Position numbers and translations under genes: made by a program
Notes under the pieces: model-generated
What the model saw: the letters and a program-made list of their open reading frames with translations, nothing else
What the model was told of the DNA's origin: nothing
The model's database searches: none
Shown here: positions 46,311-54,704 of the stretch, one piece after another
Numbering within the stretch: position 1 is the first letter of the stretch
Layout of the letters: every line of letters begins with the position of its first letter
Assembly: GCF_005938215.1 (NCBI RefSeq)
Contig: NZ_VCPD01000006.1
Span: forward strand, 1 to 64,000
Source: Ruegeria sediminis
Lineage (GTDB): Bacteria > Pseudomonadota > Alphaproteobacteria > Rhodobacterales > Rhodobacteraceae
DNA: 64,000 nucleotides
Direction of reading: 5' to 3'

Positions 46311-46976
46311 ATGGCGCGACTGTTTCACGTTCCCTTATCTCCATTTTGCCGCAAGGTCCGGCTGTCGCTTGCGGAAAAGAAGATCGAAGTCGAACTCGTT
46401 GAAGAACGGTATTGGGACCGTGACCCGGATTTCCTGCGGCGCAATCCGGCCGGCAAGGTTCCGGTCCTGCGCCTGGACGGGCATGTCATGTCCGAAAGCG
46501 CCGCGATCTGCGAATACATCGAGGAAACCCGACCCGAACCGTCGCTGATGCCCGCCAAACCCGAGGCCCGCTTTGAAGTTCGCCGTTTGGTCGGTTGGTT
46601 CGACGACAAGTTCCACAACGAAGTGACGTCGAAGCTGCTTTATGAACGGGTCAACAAGAAGGTGACCGGCCAAGGCTATCCCGACAGCAAGAACGTCAAG
46701 GAAGGCGCGCGGGCGATCAAATACCATCTGGACTACATGGCCTGGTTGCTGGATCACAGGCGCTGGCTAGCGGGTGATCAGATGACCCTGGCGGATTTCG
46801 CCGCCGCCGCGCATCTGTCGTCGCTGGACTATATCTCGGATGTGGATTGGAATCGCAGCCAGGTGGTCAAGGACTGGTACGCCAAGATCAAGTCGCGCCC
46901 GGCCTTCCGCTCGATCCTTGCGGATCAGGTTCCGGGATTCCGGCCGCCGCTCCATTACGCCGATCTGGATTTCTGA
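46311..46976 (+). CDS. Glutathione S-transferase-family protein (possibly FzlA-like)
   Basis: A 221-residue GST fold. The thioredoxin-like N-terminus LFHVPLSPFCRKVRLSLAEK and NPAGKVPVLRLDG (cis-Pro) with SESAAICEYIEE (Glu/Ser binding glutathione) are standard. The helical C-terminal domain contains WLAGDQMTLADFAAAAHLS. Alphaproteobacterial FzlA, an FtsZ-binding GST relative, has a similar opening, and the peptidoglycan gene upstream fits. I cannot separate FzlA from an enzymatic GST on sequence alone. ATG at 46311. Confidence 0.85.
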   Translation: MARLFHVPLSPFCRKVRLSLAEKKIEVELVEERYWDRDPDFLRRNPAGKVPVLRLDGHVMSESAAICEYIEETRPEPSLMPAKPEARFEVRRLVGWFDDKFHNEVTSKLLYERVNKKVTGQGYPDSKNVKEGARAIKYHLDYMAWLLDHRRWLAGDQMTLADFAAAAHLSSLDYISDVDWNRSQVVKDWYAKIKSRPAFRSILADQVPGFRPPLHYADLDF

Positions 46977-47024
46977 TATCAACGGGCATCACGAACTGAC
47001 TGCCCCGGAGATCGTATCGGTCGG

Positions 47025-48062
47025 ATGATGGACGAATCCGTGTTGAAGAAAAGGTTGGTTGCGCAAGCCCTGTCCGAAGGGTTCGCCGCCTGCCGGATAT
47101 GCCGCCCCTGGGACGTACCCGAGGTGCCGGAACGGCTGGCGGCGTTTATCGAGGCCGGCTATCACGGCCAGATGGGATGGATGGCCGAGCGCACGCATTG
47201 GCGCGGCGACCCTGCAGCCCTGTGGCCCGAGGCGCGATCGGTGATCATGCTGGCCGAAAGCTATGCCCCCGAACATGATCCGACCGAGGTTCTGAACCAC
47301 CCGGATCGCGGTGCGATCTCGGTCTATGCGCAGAACAAGGATTATCATGACCTGGTCAAGAAACGCCTCAAGCGGCTGGCGCGCTGGCTGATCGCCGAGG
47401 CTGGCGGCGAGGTGAAGGTTTTCGTAGACACTGCGCCGGTGCCCGAAAAGGCATTGGGTCAGGCGGCAGGTTTGGGGTGGCAAGGCAAGCACACCAACCT
47501 GTTGAGCCGGGATTGGGGCAATTGGGCCTTTTTAGGATCTGTTTTCACCACGCTCGACCTGCCGGCGGATGCGCCGGAAACGGATCGCTGCGGGTCCTGC
47601 CGGGCGTGTCTGGACAGTTGCCCGACAGATGCCTTTCCGGCCCCTTACCGGATCGATGCGCGGCGCTGCATCTCGTACCTCACGATCGAACATAAGGGGC
47701 CGGTGGACGAAGAGTTGCGGGCAAAACTGGGCAATCGGATCTATGGTTGCGACGATTGCCTTGCGGCCTGTCCGTGGAACAAATTCGCCGTCGCGGCCAG
47801 CGACATGCGATATGCCGCGCGCGGCGATTTGCGGGCGCCCAAGCTCGCCGAACTGGCCATGCTTGACGATGCGGCGTTCCGGGCAAAGTTCTCGGGGTCG
47901 CCCATCAAGCGGATCGGAAGGGATCGGTTCGTGCGCAACGTGCTTTATGCGATCGGGAACTCGGGCCAGCCTGACCTTCTGCCTACGGCGCGGGCGCTGA
48001 CCGGCGACCCGGATCCTGCGGTTGCGGACGCGGCACAATGGGCGGTGAAACGATTGTCGTAA
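47025..48062 (+). CDS. queG: Epoxyqueuosine reductase
   Basis: A 345-residue cobalamin/[4Fe-4S] enzyme. It reduces epoxyqueuosine in tRNA to queuosine. The cluster motifs [16 protein letters not shown] and [14 protein letters not shown] are both complete. The N-terminal half holds the cobalamin-binding fold ([29 protein letters not shown] with conserved Asp). The C-terminal HEAT-like segment ([19 protein letters not shown]) is typical of the long QueG form. It follows the GST-like gene by 48 bases. Confidence 0.95.
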   Translation: MMDESVLKKRLVAQALSEGFAACRICRPWDVPEVPERLAAFIEAGYHGQMGWMAERTHWRGDPAALWPEARSVIMLAESYAPEHDPTEVLNHPDRGAISVYAQNKDYHDLVKKRLKRLARWLIAEAGGEVKVFVDTAPVPEKALGQAAGLGWQGKHTNLLSRDWGNWAFLGSVFTTLDLPADAPETDRCGSCRACLDSCPTDAFPAPYRIDARRCISYLTIEHKGPVDEELRAKLGNRIYGCDDCLAACPWNKFAVAASDMRYAARGDLRAPKLAELAMLDDAAFRAKFSGSPIKRIGRDRFVRNVLYAIGNSGQPDLLPTARALTGDPDPAVADAAQWAVKRLS

Positions 48063-48134
48063 GTGCCGCAAACAGGCGGGACGTGTCGCGCCAAGTCGGT
48101 AAACCCGTGCCAAGCGAACAGAAGGAGGACCCCA

Positions 48135-50138
48135 ATGGCGTTGGCTTTGGGTGTTGATACGGGCGGGACCTATACGGATGCGGTTCTGGTCCGGGACGAG
48201 AAAGCGGTTGTGGCGTCGGCGAAATCCCTGACGACACGCTCGGACCTGGCGATCGGCGTGGGCAAGGCGATAACGGCGGTTCTGGCCGAGGCCGGCGTTT
48301 CGCCCGCCGAGATATCGATGGCGTCGCTGTCCACGACGCTTGCCACCAATGCCCTGGTCGAAGGACAGGGAGGCCGCGTCGCGCTGATTTACATCGGGTT
48401 CCGTGAAAGCGATCTGGACAAGCACGGGCTCAAGGATGCGCTCAAGGGCGACCCTGCGCTGGTGATTGCCGGCGGGCATAGCCATGCGGGCAACGAGGTG
48501 GCCCCCTTGGATCTGGATGCCTTGGCCGAATTCCTGGAGGTCAACACCGGCATCTCCGGGTTTGCGGTGGCCGCGCAATTCGCGACGCGCAACCCGGCGC
48601 ACGAGTTGGAGGCCGCGCGGATCGTCGCGGAAAGAACCGGAGCGCCGGTGACCTGCTCGCATCACCTGTCCGCCAAGCTGAACGGGCCGAGGCGCGCGGT
48701 GACGGCGGTGCTGAATGCGCGCTTGATCGGCATGATCGACCGCCTGATCGGACGGGCGCAGGATACGTTGAAGGATCTGTGTATCACCGCTCCGATGATG
48801 GTGGTTCGCGGCGATGGCGCCTTGATGAGCGCAGAGCAGGCGCGCGAGCGGCCGATCGAGACAATTCTCAGCGGGCCGGCGGCCTCGATCGTGGGCGCGC
48901 GCTGGCTGACCGGGGTCGAGAATGCGCTGGTTTCGGACATCGGCGGTACGACGACGGATGTGGCGCTGATCCGCGACGGCAAGCCCGCCATCGATCCGGC
49001 CGGAGCGCGAGTCGGCGGTTTCCGAACCATGGTCGAGGCTGTGGCCATGCGGACTCACGGCCTGGGGGGAGACAGCCAGGTGCACGTCGTGGCCGAAGGG
49101 TTGAAGGGCGGGGTGTTTCTGGGCCCCCGCCGGGTCTTGCCGGTATCGCTGATCGCGGCGGAGGCGGGCGCGGTGATCCATGCTGCGCTGGACGAGCAGT
49201 TGCGCGCCACCACTGTCGGCGAGCATGACGCCCGTTTCGCCCGCATCGTGCCGGGGATACCCACCGAGGGCGTCGGGCCGCGGGAAAGCGTGCTGCTGGA
49301 GCGGCTAGGGAACAAGGTCCTTCCCTTGGGCGATCTTTTGCGAACCCGGATGGAGAATGGGGCGCTGGCCCGGTTGGTGGATCGCGGCATCGTGCAGGTT
49401 TCCGGGGTCACGCCTTCGGACGCCAGCCACGTTCTTGGGCAACTGGACAGTTGGGATGCCGATGCGGCGCGAAAGGCGCTCGAGTTGTTCGCGCGCAAGC
49501 GGGTGGGGTCCGGCGACCGGCTCGCCGGTGACCCGGACGAATTGGCGCGAATGATCATCGATCAGCTGACCGAACAAACCGCTTTGACTTTGTTAGAGAC
49601 TGCATTTTCCGAAGAGGCCGAGGATTTCGGCGTTGCGCCCGAAGATCTGGCGCGGCACGTGCTGACCCAGCGCGGGCTGGCACGGCACCGCGGTCTTCTG
49701 GCGATGGATGTTTCGCTCAACGTCGATGTCGTGGGCTTGGGCGCATCTGCGCCCAGCTATTACCCGGCCGTGGGCGAACGGCTGCATTGCAGCATGATCC
49801 TGCCCGAGCACACGGGCGTCGCAAACGCCGTCGGGGCCGTGGTGGGCCGCGTCACTTTCCGCCGGGCCGGGACGGTGACCAGCCCCTCGGAAGGCCGCTA
49901 CCGGGTGCATCTGGAGGATGGCCCGCAGGACTTCGGCGAATCGGACGAAGCCTTGGCGCTGCTCGAGGAAATTCTGCGGGCCGAGGCGGAAGGCGCAGTC
50001 AAGGAAGCCGGTGCCGAGAATATCCGGGTCCTGGTCGAGCGGGATATTCGCACCGCACAGATCGAGGGACGCGAGGTCTTCGTCGAAGGGATGCTGACGG
50101 TCGAAGCCAGCGGACGGCCGCGCGTGGCGTTGGGCTGA
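48135..50138 (+). CDS. Hydantoinase/oxoprolinase-family protein
   Basis: A 667-residue protein with the ASKHA nucleotide-binding opening LALGVDTGGTYTDAVLV and a second phosphate-binding block LVSDIGGTTTDVALI, as in HyuA-type subunits of ATP-dependent hydantoinases, oxoprolinases and acetone carboxylases. It has no HyuB partner next to it, so it resembles the stand-alone HyuA-like group. The ATG at 48135 follows AGGAGG by 8 bases; longer reading upstream overlaps queG sequence without support. The substrate is unknown; a link to the ureide/hydantoin chemistry elsewhere in the window is only a thought. Confidence 0.85.
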   Translation: MALALGVDTGGTYTDAVLVRDEKAVVASAKSLTTRSDLAIGVGKAITAVLAEAGVSPAEISMASLSTTLATNALVEGQGGRVALIYIGFRESDLDKHGLKDALKGDPALVIAGGHSHAGNEVAPLDLDALAEFLEVNTGISGFAVAAQFATRNPAHELEAARIVAERTGAPVTCSHHLSAKLNGPRRAVTAVLNARLIGMIDRLIGRAQDTLKDLCITAPMMVVRGDGALMSAEQARERPIETILSGPAASIVGARWLTGVENALVSDIGGTTTDVALIRDGKPAIDPAGARVGGFRTMVEAVAMRTHGLGGDSQVHVVAEGLKGGVFLGPRRVLPVSLIAAEAGAVIHAALDEQLRATTVGEHDARFARIVPGIPTEGVGPRESVLLERLGNKVLPLGDLLRTRMENGALARLVDRGIVQVSGVTPSDASHVLGQLDSWDADAARKALELFARKRVGSGDRLAGDPDELARMIIDQLTEQTALTLLETAFSEEAEDFGVAPEDLARHVLTQRGLARHRGLLAMDVSLNVDVVGLGASAPSYYPAVGERLHCSMILPEHTGVANAVGAVVGRVTFRRAGTVTSPSEGRYRVHLEDGPQDFGESDEALALLEEILRAEAEGAVKEAGAENIRVLVERDIRTAQIEGREVFVEGMLTVEASGRPRVALG

Positions 50139-50142
50139 AAAT

Positions 50143-50167
50143 CCCCTCTCCGTGCAACGGGGAGGGG
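50143..50167. terminator. Bidirectional terminator, hydantoinase-like gene / msrA
   Basis: The 11-bp stem CCCCTCTCCGT / ACGGGGAGGGG (one T-G wobble), loop GCA, lies between two convergent genes. On the minus strand it is followed by ATTTTC, so it is better for msrA. Confidence 0.7.
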
Positions 50168-50185
50168 AATCTTCGTCGGAAGATG

Positions 50186-50698
50186 CTATTCCGCCGCGTC
50201 CGACCGCTTGGGCAGCACCCAGTCAGGGCGCGGGAAATGGCAGGTGTAGCCGTTCGGAATCCGTTCCAGGTAATCCTGATGTTCCGGTTCGGCCTCCCAG
50301 AACTCACCGACCGGTTCGACCTCGGTGACGACCTTGCCCGGCCACAAGCCACTGGCGTTCACATCTGCGATTGTGTCCAGCGCCACCTGTTTCTGCTCCT
50401 TGTCCACGTAGTAGATCGCGGAACGGTAGCTCATCCCGATGTCGTTGCCCTGGCGGTTCACTGTCGTGGGGTCGTGGATCTGGAAGAAGAACTCCAGCAG
50501 GTCTCTGAACGTGATCCCGGCCGGATCGAACCAGATCTCGATCCCTTCGGCATGGGTTCCGTGGTTGCGATAGGTGGCATTGGGCACATCGCCGCCGGTA
50601 TAGCCGACGCGCGTGCGCTTGACGCCGGGCAGCTTGCGGATCAAGTCCTGCATGCCCCAGAAACAGCCTCCGGCCAGAACGGCGCGTTGTTCGGTCAT
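50186..50698 (-). CDS. msrA: Peptide-methionine (S)-S-oxide reductase
   Basis: A 170-residue MsrA. The catalytic Cys lies in [18 protein letters not shown] (GCFWG motif), with [19 protein letters not shown] and [15 protein letters not shown] as supporting family blocks. It repairs S-sulfoxides of methionine in oxidised proteins. Its start overlaps the stop of msrB by 4 bases, so the two are a coupled pair. There is no signal peptide, so it is cytoplasmic. Confidence 0.95.
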   Translation of the reverse strand: MTEQRAVLAGGCFWGMQDLIRKLPGVKRTRVGYTGGDVPNATYRNHGTHAEGIEIWFDPAGITFRDLLEFFFQIHDPTTVNRQGNDIGMSYRSAIYYVDKEQKQVALDTIADVNASGLWPGKVVTEVEPVGEFWEAEPEHQDYLERIPNGYTCHFPRPDWVLPKRSDAAE

Positions 50699-51144
50699 TC
50701 TACGTCCTCCACTTGATCCAGATAGTCTCCGTATCCTTCGGCCTCCATGTCGTCGCGATGGATGAACCGCAACGCCGCCGAATTGATGCAATATCGCAGC
50801 CCGCCACGATGCAGCGGGCCATCGGGAAAGACATGCCCCAGGTGGCTGTCGCCGTGTTTCGAGCGGACTTCGGTGCGGATCATGCCCAGGCTGCGATCCT
50901 CGAATTCCTCGACATGCGCCGGTTCGATCGGTTTGGTGAAACTTGGCCAGCCGCACCCCGAGTCGTATTTGTGCGACGATGCGAACAAGGGCTCGCCCGA
51001 CACGATGTCCACATAGATGCCGGGTTCCTTGTTGTGCAGGTGTTTGCCGGTGCCGGGGCGTTCGGTTCCGCCGCGCTGCGTGACGTGGAACTCTTCGGGC
51101 GAAAGGTTTGCGATGACCTCGGGGGCCTTCTTGTAGCGAGTCAT
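50695..51144 (-). CDS. msrB: Peptide-methionine (R)-S-oxide reductase
   Basis: A 149-residue MsrB. The C-terminal catalytic region is [14 protein letters not shown] (RYCINSA motif with the nucleophilic Cys). The conserved [11 protein letters not shown], and [10 protein letters not shown] (RxDxHLGH-like), are present. It reduces R-sulfoxides of methionine. The zinc-binding CxxC pairs found in many MsrBs are absent. The ATG at 51144 follows AGGAGA. A longer in-frame upstream extension is not credible. It is first in the msrB-msrA operon. Confidence 0.95.
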   Translation of the reverse strand: MTRYKKAPEVIANLSPEEFHVTQRGGTERPGTGKHLHNKEPGIYVDIVSGEPLFASSHKYDSGCGWPSFTKPIEPAHVEEFEDRSLGMIRTEVRSKHGDSHLGHVFPDGPLHRGGLRYCINSAALRFIHRDDMEAEGYGDYLDQVEDVE

Positions 51145-51288
51145 GGCTTCTCCTGGGCACTGTGTTCTTGTGGCAGAAAATGGGGTGCCGGCGGTGGAAT
51201 GCAAAGGCCAATTTTTTCGGTCAACGAAAAGTCCTCTGTGTGATCCGGTTCCGTCGTGCCATCGTAAACGGGTAAAGGGAGGTGAAAG

Positions 51289-51810
51289 ATGTTTCGGATT
51301 CTCTTGCTGGCGGTACTGTTGATTGTGGGGCGGGGCGCGCAATCCGCGCCCGTCGCGGGCGAATTCGCGTCGATCGACGGTGGAACACTTGCGATCGAAG
51401 ACTGGCGCGGTCGTCCGGTTCTTGTGGTCAACACGGCCTCTCAATGTGGGTTCACCGGACAATATGCGGCTCTGCAAAGGCTGTTCGATACCTATTCAGG
51501 ACGTGGGCTCGTGGTGCTGGCGGTACCCTCCGACGACTTCAACCAGGAATTGGACAGCGCCGAAGCGGTCAAGGAGTTCTGCGAGTTGAACTATGACCTG
51601 ACCTTGCCGATGACCGACATAACGCATGTGCGAGGCGCCAGGGCGCACCCATTCTACAAGGCAGTGAAGGCGGAAACGGGATTTGAACCGGGTTGGAACT
51701 TCAACAAGGTTCTTATCGCCCCGGACGGTTCGGTGGCCGCCACCTATGGATCGACCGTCCGTCCCGAGTCCCGCAAGCTTGTGGAGCAGATCGAGGCGTT
51801 CTTGCCCTAG
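51289..51810 (+). CDS. Glutathione peroxidase family protein, exported
   Basis: A 173-residue peroxidase with a signal peptide (ILLLAVLLIVGRGAQSAP). The active-site motif NTASQCGFTGQY contains a catalytic Cys (not selenocysteine). LAVPSDDFNQE occupies the place of the FPCNQF block and lacks the resolving Cys. WNFNKVLI with the active-site Trp/Asn is present. It reduces hydroperoxides, probably in the periplasm. It is divergent from msrB, so the locus groups three oxidative-damage genes. The last bases overlap the convergent EamA gene. Confidence 0.92.
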   Translation: MFRILLLAVLLIVGRGAQSAPVAGEFASIDGGTLAIEDWRGRPVLVVNTASQCGFTGQYAALQRLFDTYSGRGLVVLAVPSDDFNQELDSAEAVKEFCELNYDLTLPMTDITHVRGARAHPFYKAVKAETGFEPGWNFNKVLIAPDGSVAATYGSTVRPESRKLVEQIEAFLP

Positions 51811-52685
51811 GCGGTTTTCGGGACAGGTTGCCGCGATAGTTGCACGGCCAGGATACCTAGCGTCGTGATCATGACGCCGACCGCGTCCAATGCGCCCAGT
51901 CGTTCGTTCAGCAATGCGGCAGCGATGGCCACGCCGAAGACGGGATTTAGGAAATGAAAGGTTGCGGCACGGGTCGCGCCGATGCGGTGCAGCAGCAGGA
52001 ACCAGACCAAGGTGGCGGTGAGGCCGGGAACAAGGGTCGTGTAGGCGAAAGCCAGCGCAAGCGGCACCGTCGGGTTGATGCGGATCGTTTCGAACAGGGG
52101 CGCCACCGCGAACAGGACCGCCGAGCCGACAAGCATCTGAAGTCCCACCACCATCATGAAGTTTCCGCCGGACGTGGCGCCGCGCACGGCCAGGGTGGCG
52201 AAGGTCAGGGCCAAGGCCCCGATCCCGCACAGGACCACGCCGAACAGATCGACCCCGGCGTTGATCCTTGCGCTCATGATCAATGCGACCCCGGCGAACC
52301 CGGCGAACAGACCCATGATGCCGAGCGGACGCAGCTTTTCACCGAACAGCAGCCAGCTTGCCAAGGCGACGAGCAGCGGCATGGTCGATGCGATGACGGC
52401 GGCCAGCGATGCTTCGACTGTCTGCATGGCGTAGAAGTTCAGCCCGAGATAAAGCGCGTTCTGGCAGATGCCGAACAGGATGGTGGCGTACCATTGCGAC
52501 CGCGTCAGGCGCCAGCTTTGCCCCATGGCCCGCGCGATCATCACGCCCAGAATGCCGGATATCAGGAATCGCAAGGCAAGCGAAAACAGGGGCGACGCGT
52601 CGGCGACGATGATCCTGGCCGAGGTGAAGGCCGAAGACCACATGAAGGCAAAAGCCAGCCCCATGGCCATCGCGCGCGGATCCAT
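51807..52685 (-). CDS. EamA-family (DMT) transporter
   Basis: A 292-residue protein with ten predicted helices in two repeated EamA halves (first half AMGLAFAFMWSSAFTSARII, second half LCGIGALALTFATLAVRG). It fits the drug/metabolite transporter superfamily. The substrate is not predictable. The ATG at 52685 (MDPRAMAMG) is used; an upstream in-frame stretch is rich in Arg/Gly and unlikely to be coding. Confidence 0.88.
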   Translation of the reverse strand: MDPRAMAMGLAFAFMWSSAFTSARIIVADASPLFSLALRFLISGILGVMIARAMGQSWRLTRSQWYATILFGICQNALYLGLNFYAMQTVEASLAAVIASTMPLLVALASWLLFGEKLRPLGIMGLFAGFAGVALIMSARINAGVDLFGVVLCGIGALALTFATLAVRGATSGGNFMMVVGLQMLVGSAVLFAVAPLFETIRINPTVPLALAFAYTTLVPGLTATLVWFLLLHRIGATRAATFHFLNPVFGVAIAAALLNERLGALDAVGVMITTLGILAVQLSRQPVPKTA

Positions 52686-52771
52686 GATGCCCCCTGTTTC
52701 AAGTTGCCCGGACTGTTCCCGATAAACCCCTGGCGTGCAAGTCCCGGCAGCGGGGCGTGTTCCAAAAGAAA

Positions 52772-52795
52772 AAGGGCCGCGCATTGGCGACCCTT
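52772..52795 (-). terminator. Terminator downstream of hup
   Basis: On the minus strand AAGGG...CGC and GCG...CCCTT pair around loop CAAT with an internal mismatch, followed by TTTCTTTT. It lies 28 bases after the HU stop. Confidence 0.6.
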
Positions 52796-52822
52796 GATCC
52801 TTCGGATCGGTTTGCGATCCGA

Positions 52823-53110
52823 TCAGCCGTTCACGCTGTCCTTCAGGGCCTTGGCGATGGTCATCTTCACCACCTTGTCGGCTTCCTTGGTGAAGGTCTC
52901 GCCGGTGGCGGGGTTGCGCACCTGGCGCTCGGGGCGCTCACGGCAGTAGATTTTGCCGACGCCCGGCAGGGTCACTGCGCCGCCGGCCGAAACTTCGCGC
53001 GTGATCAGGCCGGTGATGGCCTCCAGCGCGTGGTTTGCGGATTTCTTGTCGGTTCCCATTTCCTCGGCCAGTGCTGCGACGAGCTGAGTCTTGGTCATAG
53101 GCTTTGCCAT
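52823..53110 (-). CDS. hup: HU-family DNA-binding protein
   Basis: A 95-residue HU-type nucleoid protein. The N-terminal dimerisation helices (MTKTQLVAALAEEMGTDKKS) and the DNA-binding beta-arm (GKIYCRERPERQVRNPATGE) are clear, ending ADKVVKMTIAKALKDSV. A Cys within the arm base (IYCRE) is slightly unusual. AGGAGACC precedes the ATG. It is a single gene with its own terminator. Confidence 0.94.
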   Translation of the reverse strand: MAKPMTKTQLVAALAEEMGTDKKSANHALEAITGLITREVSAGGAVTLPGVGKIYCRERPERQVRNPATGETFTKEADKVVKMTIAKALKDSVNG

Positions 53111-53240
53111 TTCTTGGTCTCCTTACAGTGCCCGATCCATAGGGCCTCACCGCGTAACTGTAACGGGATATTGTGGCGGAACACAACGAATAGTAGCGTC
53201 CGAACCCCCAAAAATATGGGGATTTCGTTGCTTTTTTGCT

Positions 53241-54704
53241 TCAGAGGAAGGCCGTTTCGTCGAAAGAACGCAATTTCCGGCTGTGCAGGCGCTCCAAAGG
53301 CATCCCCCGAAGCGCTTCCATCGCCCGGATTCCGATGGCCAGATGGCGGCTGACCTGGGTTGTATAGAACGCCGAAGCCATGCCGGGAAGCTTCAATTCT
53401 CCATGCAACGGCTTGTCCGATACGCACAGCAATGTCCCATAGGGAACGCGGAACCGATAGCCGTTGGCGGCGATGGTGGCGCTTTCCATGTCCAGCGCGA
53501 TGGCGCGGGACTGGCTGAGCCGCTGCACGGGCCCGGACTGGTCCCGCAATTCCCAGTTCCGGTTGTCGACCGAGGCGACGGTGCCGGTCCGCATGATGCG
53601 CTTGAGCTCGTAACCTTCCAGTTCGGTGATCTCGGCCACCGCCTGTTCCAAAGCGACCTGGATCTCGGCCAGGGGCGGGATCGGAACCCAGACCGGCAGG
53701 TCGTCGTCCAGAACCTTGTCTTCGCGCAGATAGGCATGTGCCAGAACGAAATCCCCCAACGCCTGCGTGTTGCGCAACCCGGCGCAATGGCCGAGCATCA
53801 GCCAGGCATGGGGCCGCAGCACCGCGATATGGTCGGTTGCCGTCTTGGCGTTCGACGGTCCGACGCCGATATTGACCAGCGTGATGCCCGATCCGTCCTC
53901 GCGTTTCAGGTGATAGGTCGGCATCTGCGGCAGTTTCAGCGGCAGCTGGATCTCCGCTTCGGGGTCAGATATCTCGACGTTTCCGGTCGACACGAAACTG
54001 TAGTACCCGCTTGACGGGTCGGCCAGTTGGGCGCGGGCGAAGGCCTCAAACTCCGACACGTAGAACTGGTAGTTCGTGAACAGAACGTGGTTCTGGAAAT
54101 GTTCGGCATCGGTTGCGGTGTAATGGGCCAGCCGGGCCAGCGAATAGTCGATGCGCTGGGCGGTGAACAGCGCCAGCGGCCCGACCCCGTTTTCGCTGAC
54201 ATGTGTCCCGTTGACGATGTCGTCATTGGTGGTTGTCAGGTCCGGCACGTCGAACACGTCCCGCAATGTGAAGCCGGCGGCACCTTGCTGTGGGACTTCC
54301 ATGTCCGGATTCTTGGCAACGGCGAAATGCACAGGTATCGGCGTTTCCGAGGGGCCGATCGTGACCGGCTGCCCGTGATTCCGGATCAGCAGGCCGATCT
54401 GTTGCGTCAGGTAGGACCGGAACAGGTCCGGCCGTGTGACCGTGGTGGCGTGGTTGCCGGGTTCGGCAACGTGTCCAAAACTCAACCGGCTGTCGACATG
54501 GGCATAGGTTGAGGTCGAGATGCGGATTTCCGGATAGAAGGCGCGATACCGTTCGGTCGGCGCCCCGTTCTTCATCACTTCGGCGAAACCGTCGCAGAGA
54601 AAGCGGGTGGCCTGTTCATACAGCTCTTCAAGCCGCGCCACCGCTGCAACCGGATCGGTGAAACTCTCGTCGGCAGGGGCGTCAGGTGTTCTTACAGTCT
54701 TCAT
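53241..54704 (-). CDS. amn: AMP nucleosidase
   Basis: A 487-residue AMP nucleosidase, the same length as the E. coli enzyme. It splits AMP into adenine and ribose 5-phosphate. The C-terminal nucleoside-phosphorylase-like domain carries VNIGVGPSNAKTATDHIAVL, LMLGHCAGLRNTQALGDFV and ALDMESATIAANGYRF (catalytic/nucleoside-contact Glu-Ser). The N-terminal regulatory domain includes ARLEELYEQATRF. Its start overlaps the ade stop by 4 bases, so adenine is handed to the co-expressed deaminase. Confidence 0.94.
   Translation of the reverse strand: MKTVRTPDAPADESFTDPVAAVARLEELYEQATRFLCDGFAEVMKNGAPTERYRAFYPEIRISTSTYAHVDSRLSFGHVAEPGNHATTVTRPDLFRSYLTQQIGLLIRNHGQPVTIGPSETPIPVHFAVAKNPDMEVPQQGAAGFTLRDVFDVPDLTTTNDDIVNGTHVSENGVGPLALFTAQRIDYSLARLAHYTATDAEHFQNHVLFTNYQFYVSEFEAFARAQLADPSSGYYSFVSTGNVEISDPEAEIQLPLKLPQMPTYHLKREDGSGITLVNIGVGPSNAKTATDHIAVLRPHAWLMLGHCAGLRNTQALGDFVLAHAYLREDKVLDDDLPVWVPIPPLAEIQVALEQAVAEITELEGYELKRIMRTGTVASVDNRNWELRDQSGPVQRLSQSRAIALDMESATIAANGYRFRVPYGTLLCVSDKPLHGELKLPGMASAFYTTQVSRHLAIGIRAMEALRGMPLERLHSRKLRSFDETAFL

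Noticed and set aside
48135..50138. Hydantoinase-like protein as the missing step of the ureide pathway
   Set aside because: It has no HyuB partner and lies 20 kb away next to queG; there is no evidence beyond loose chemical analogy.
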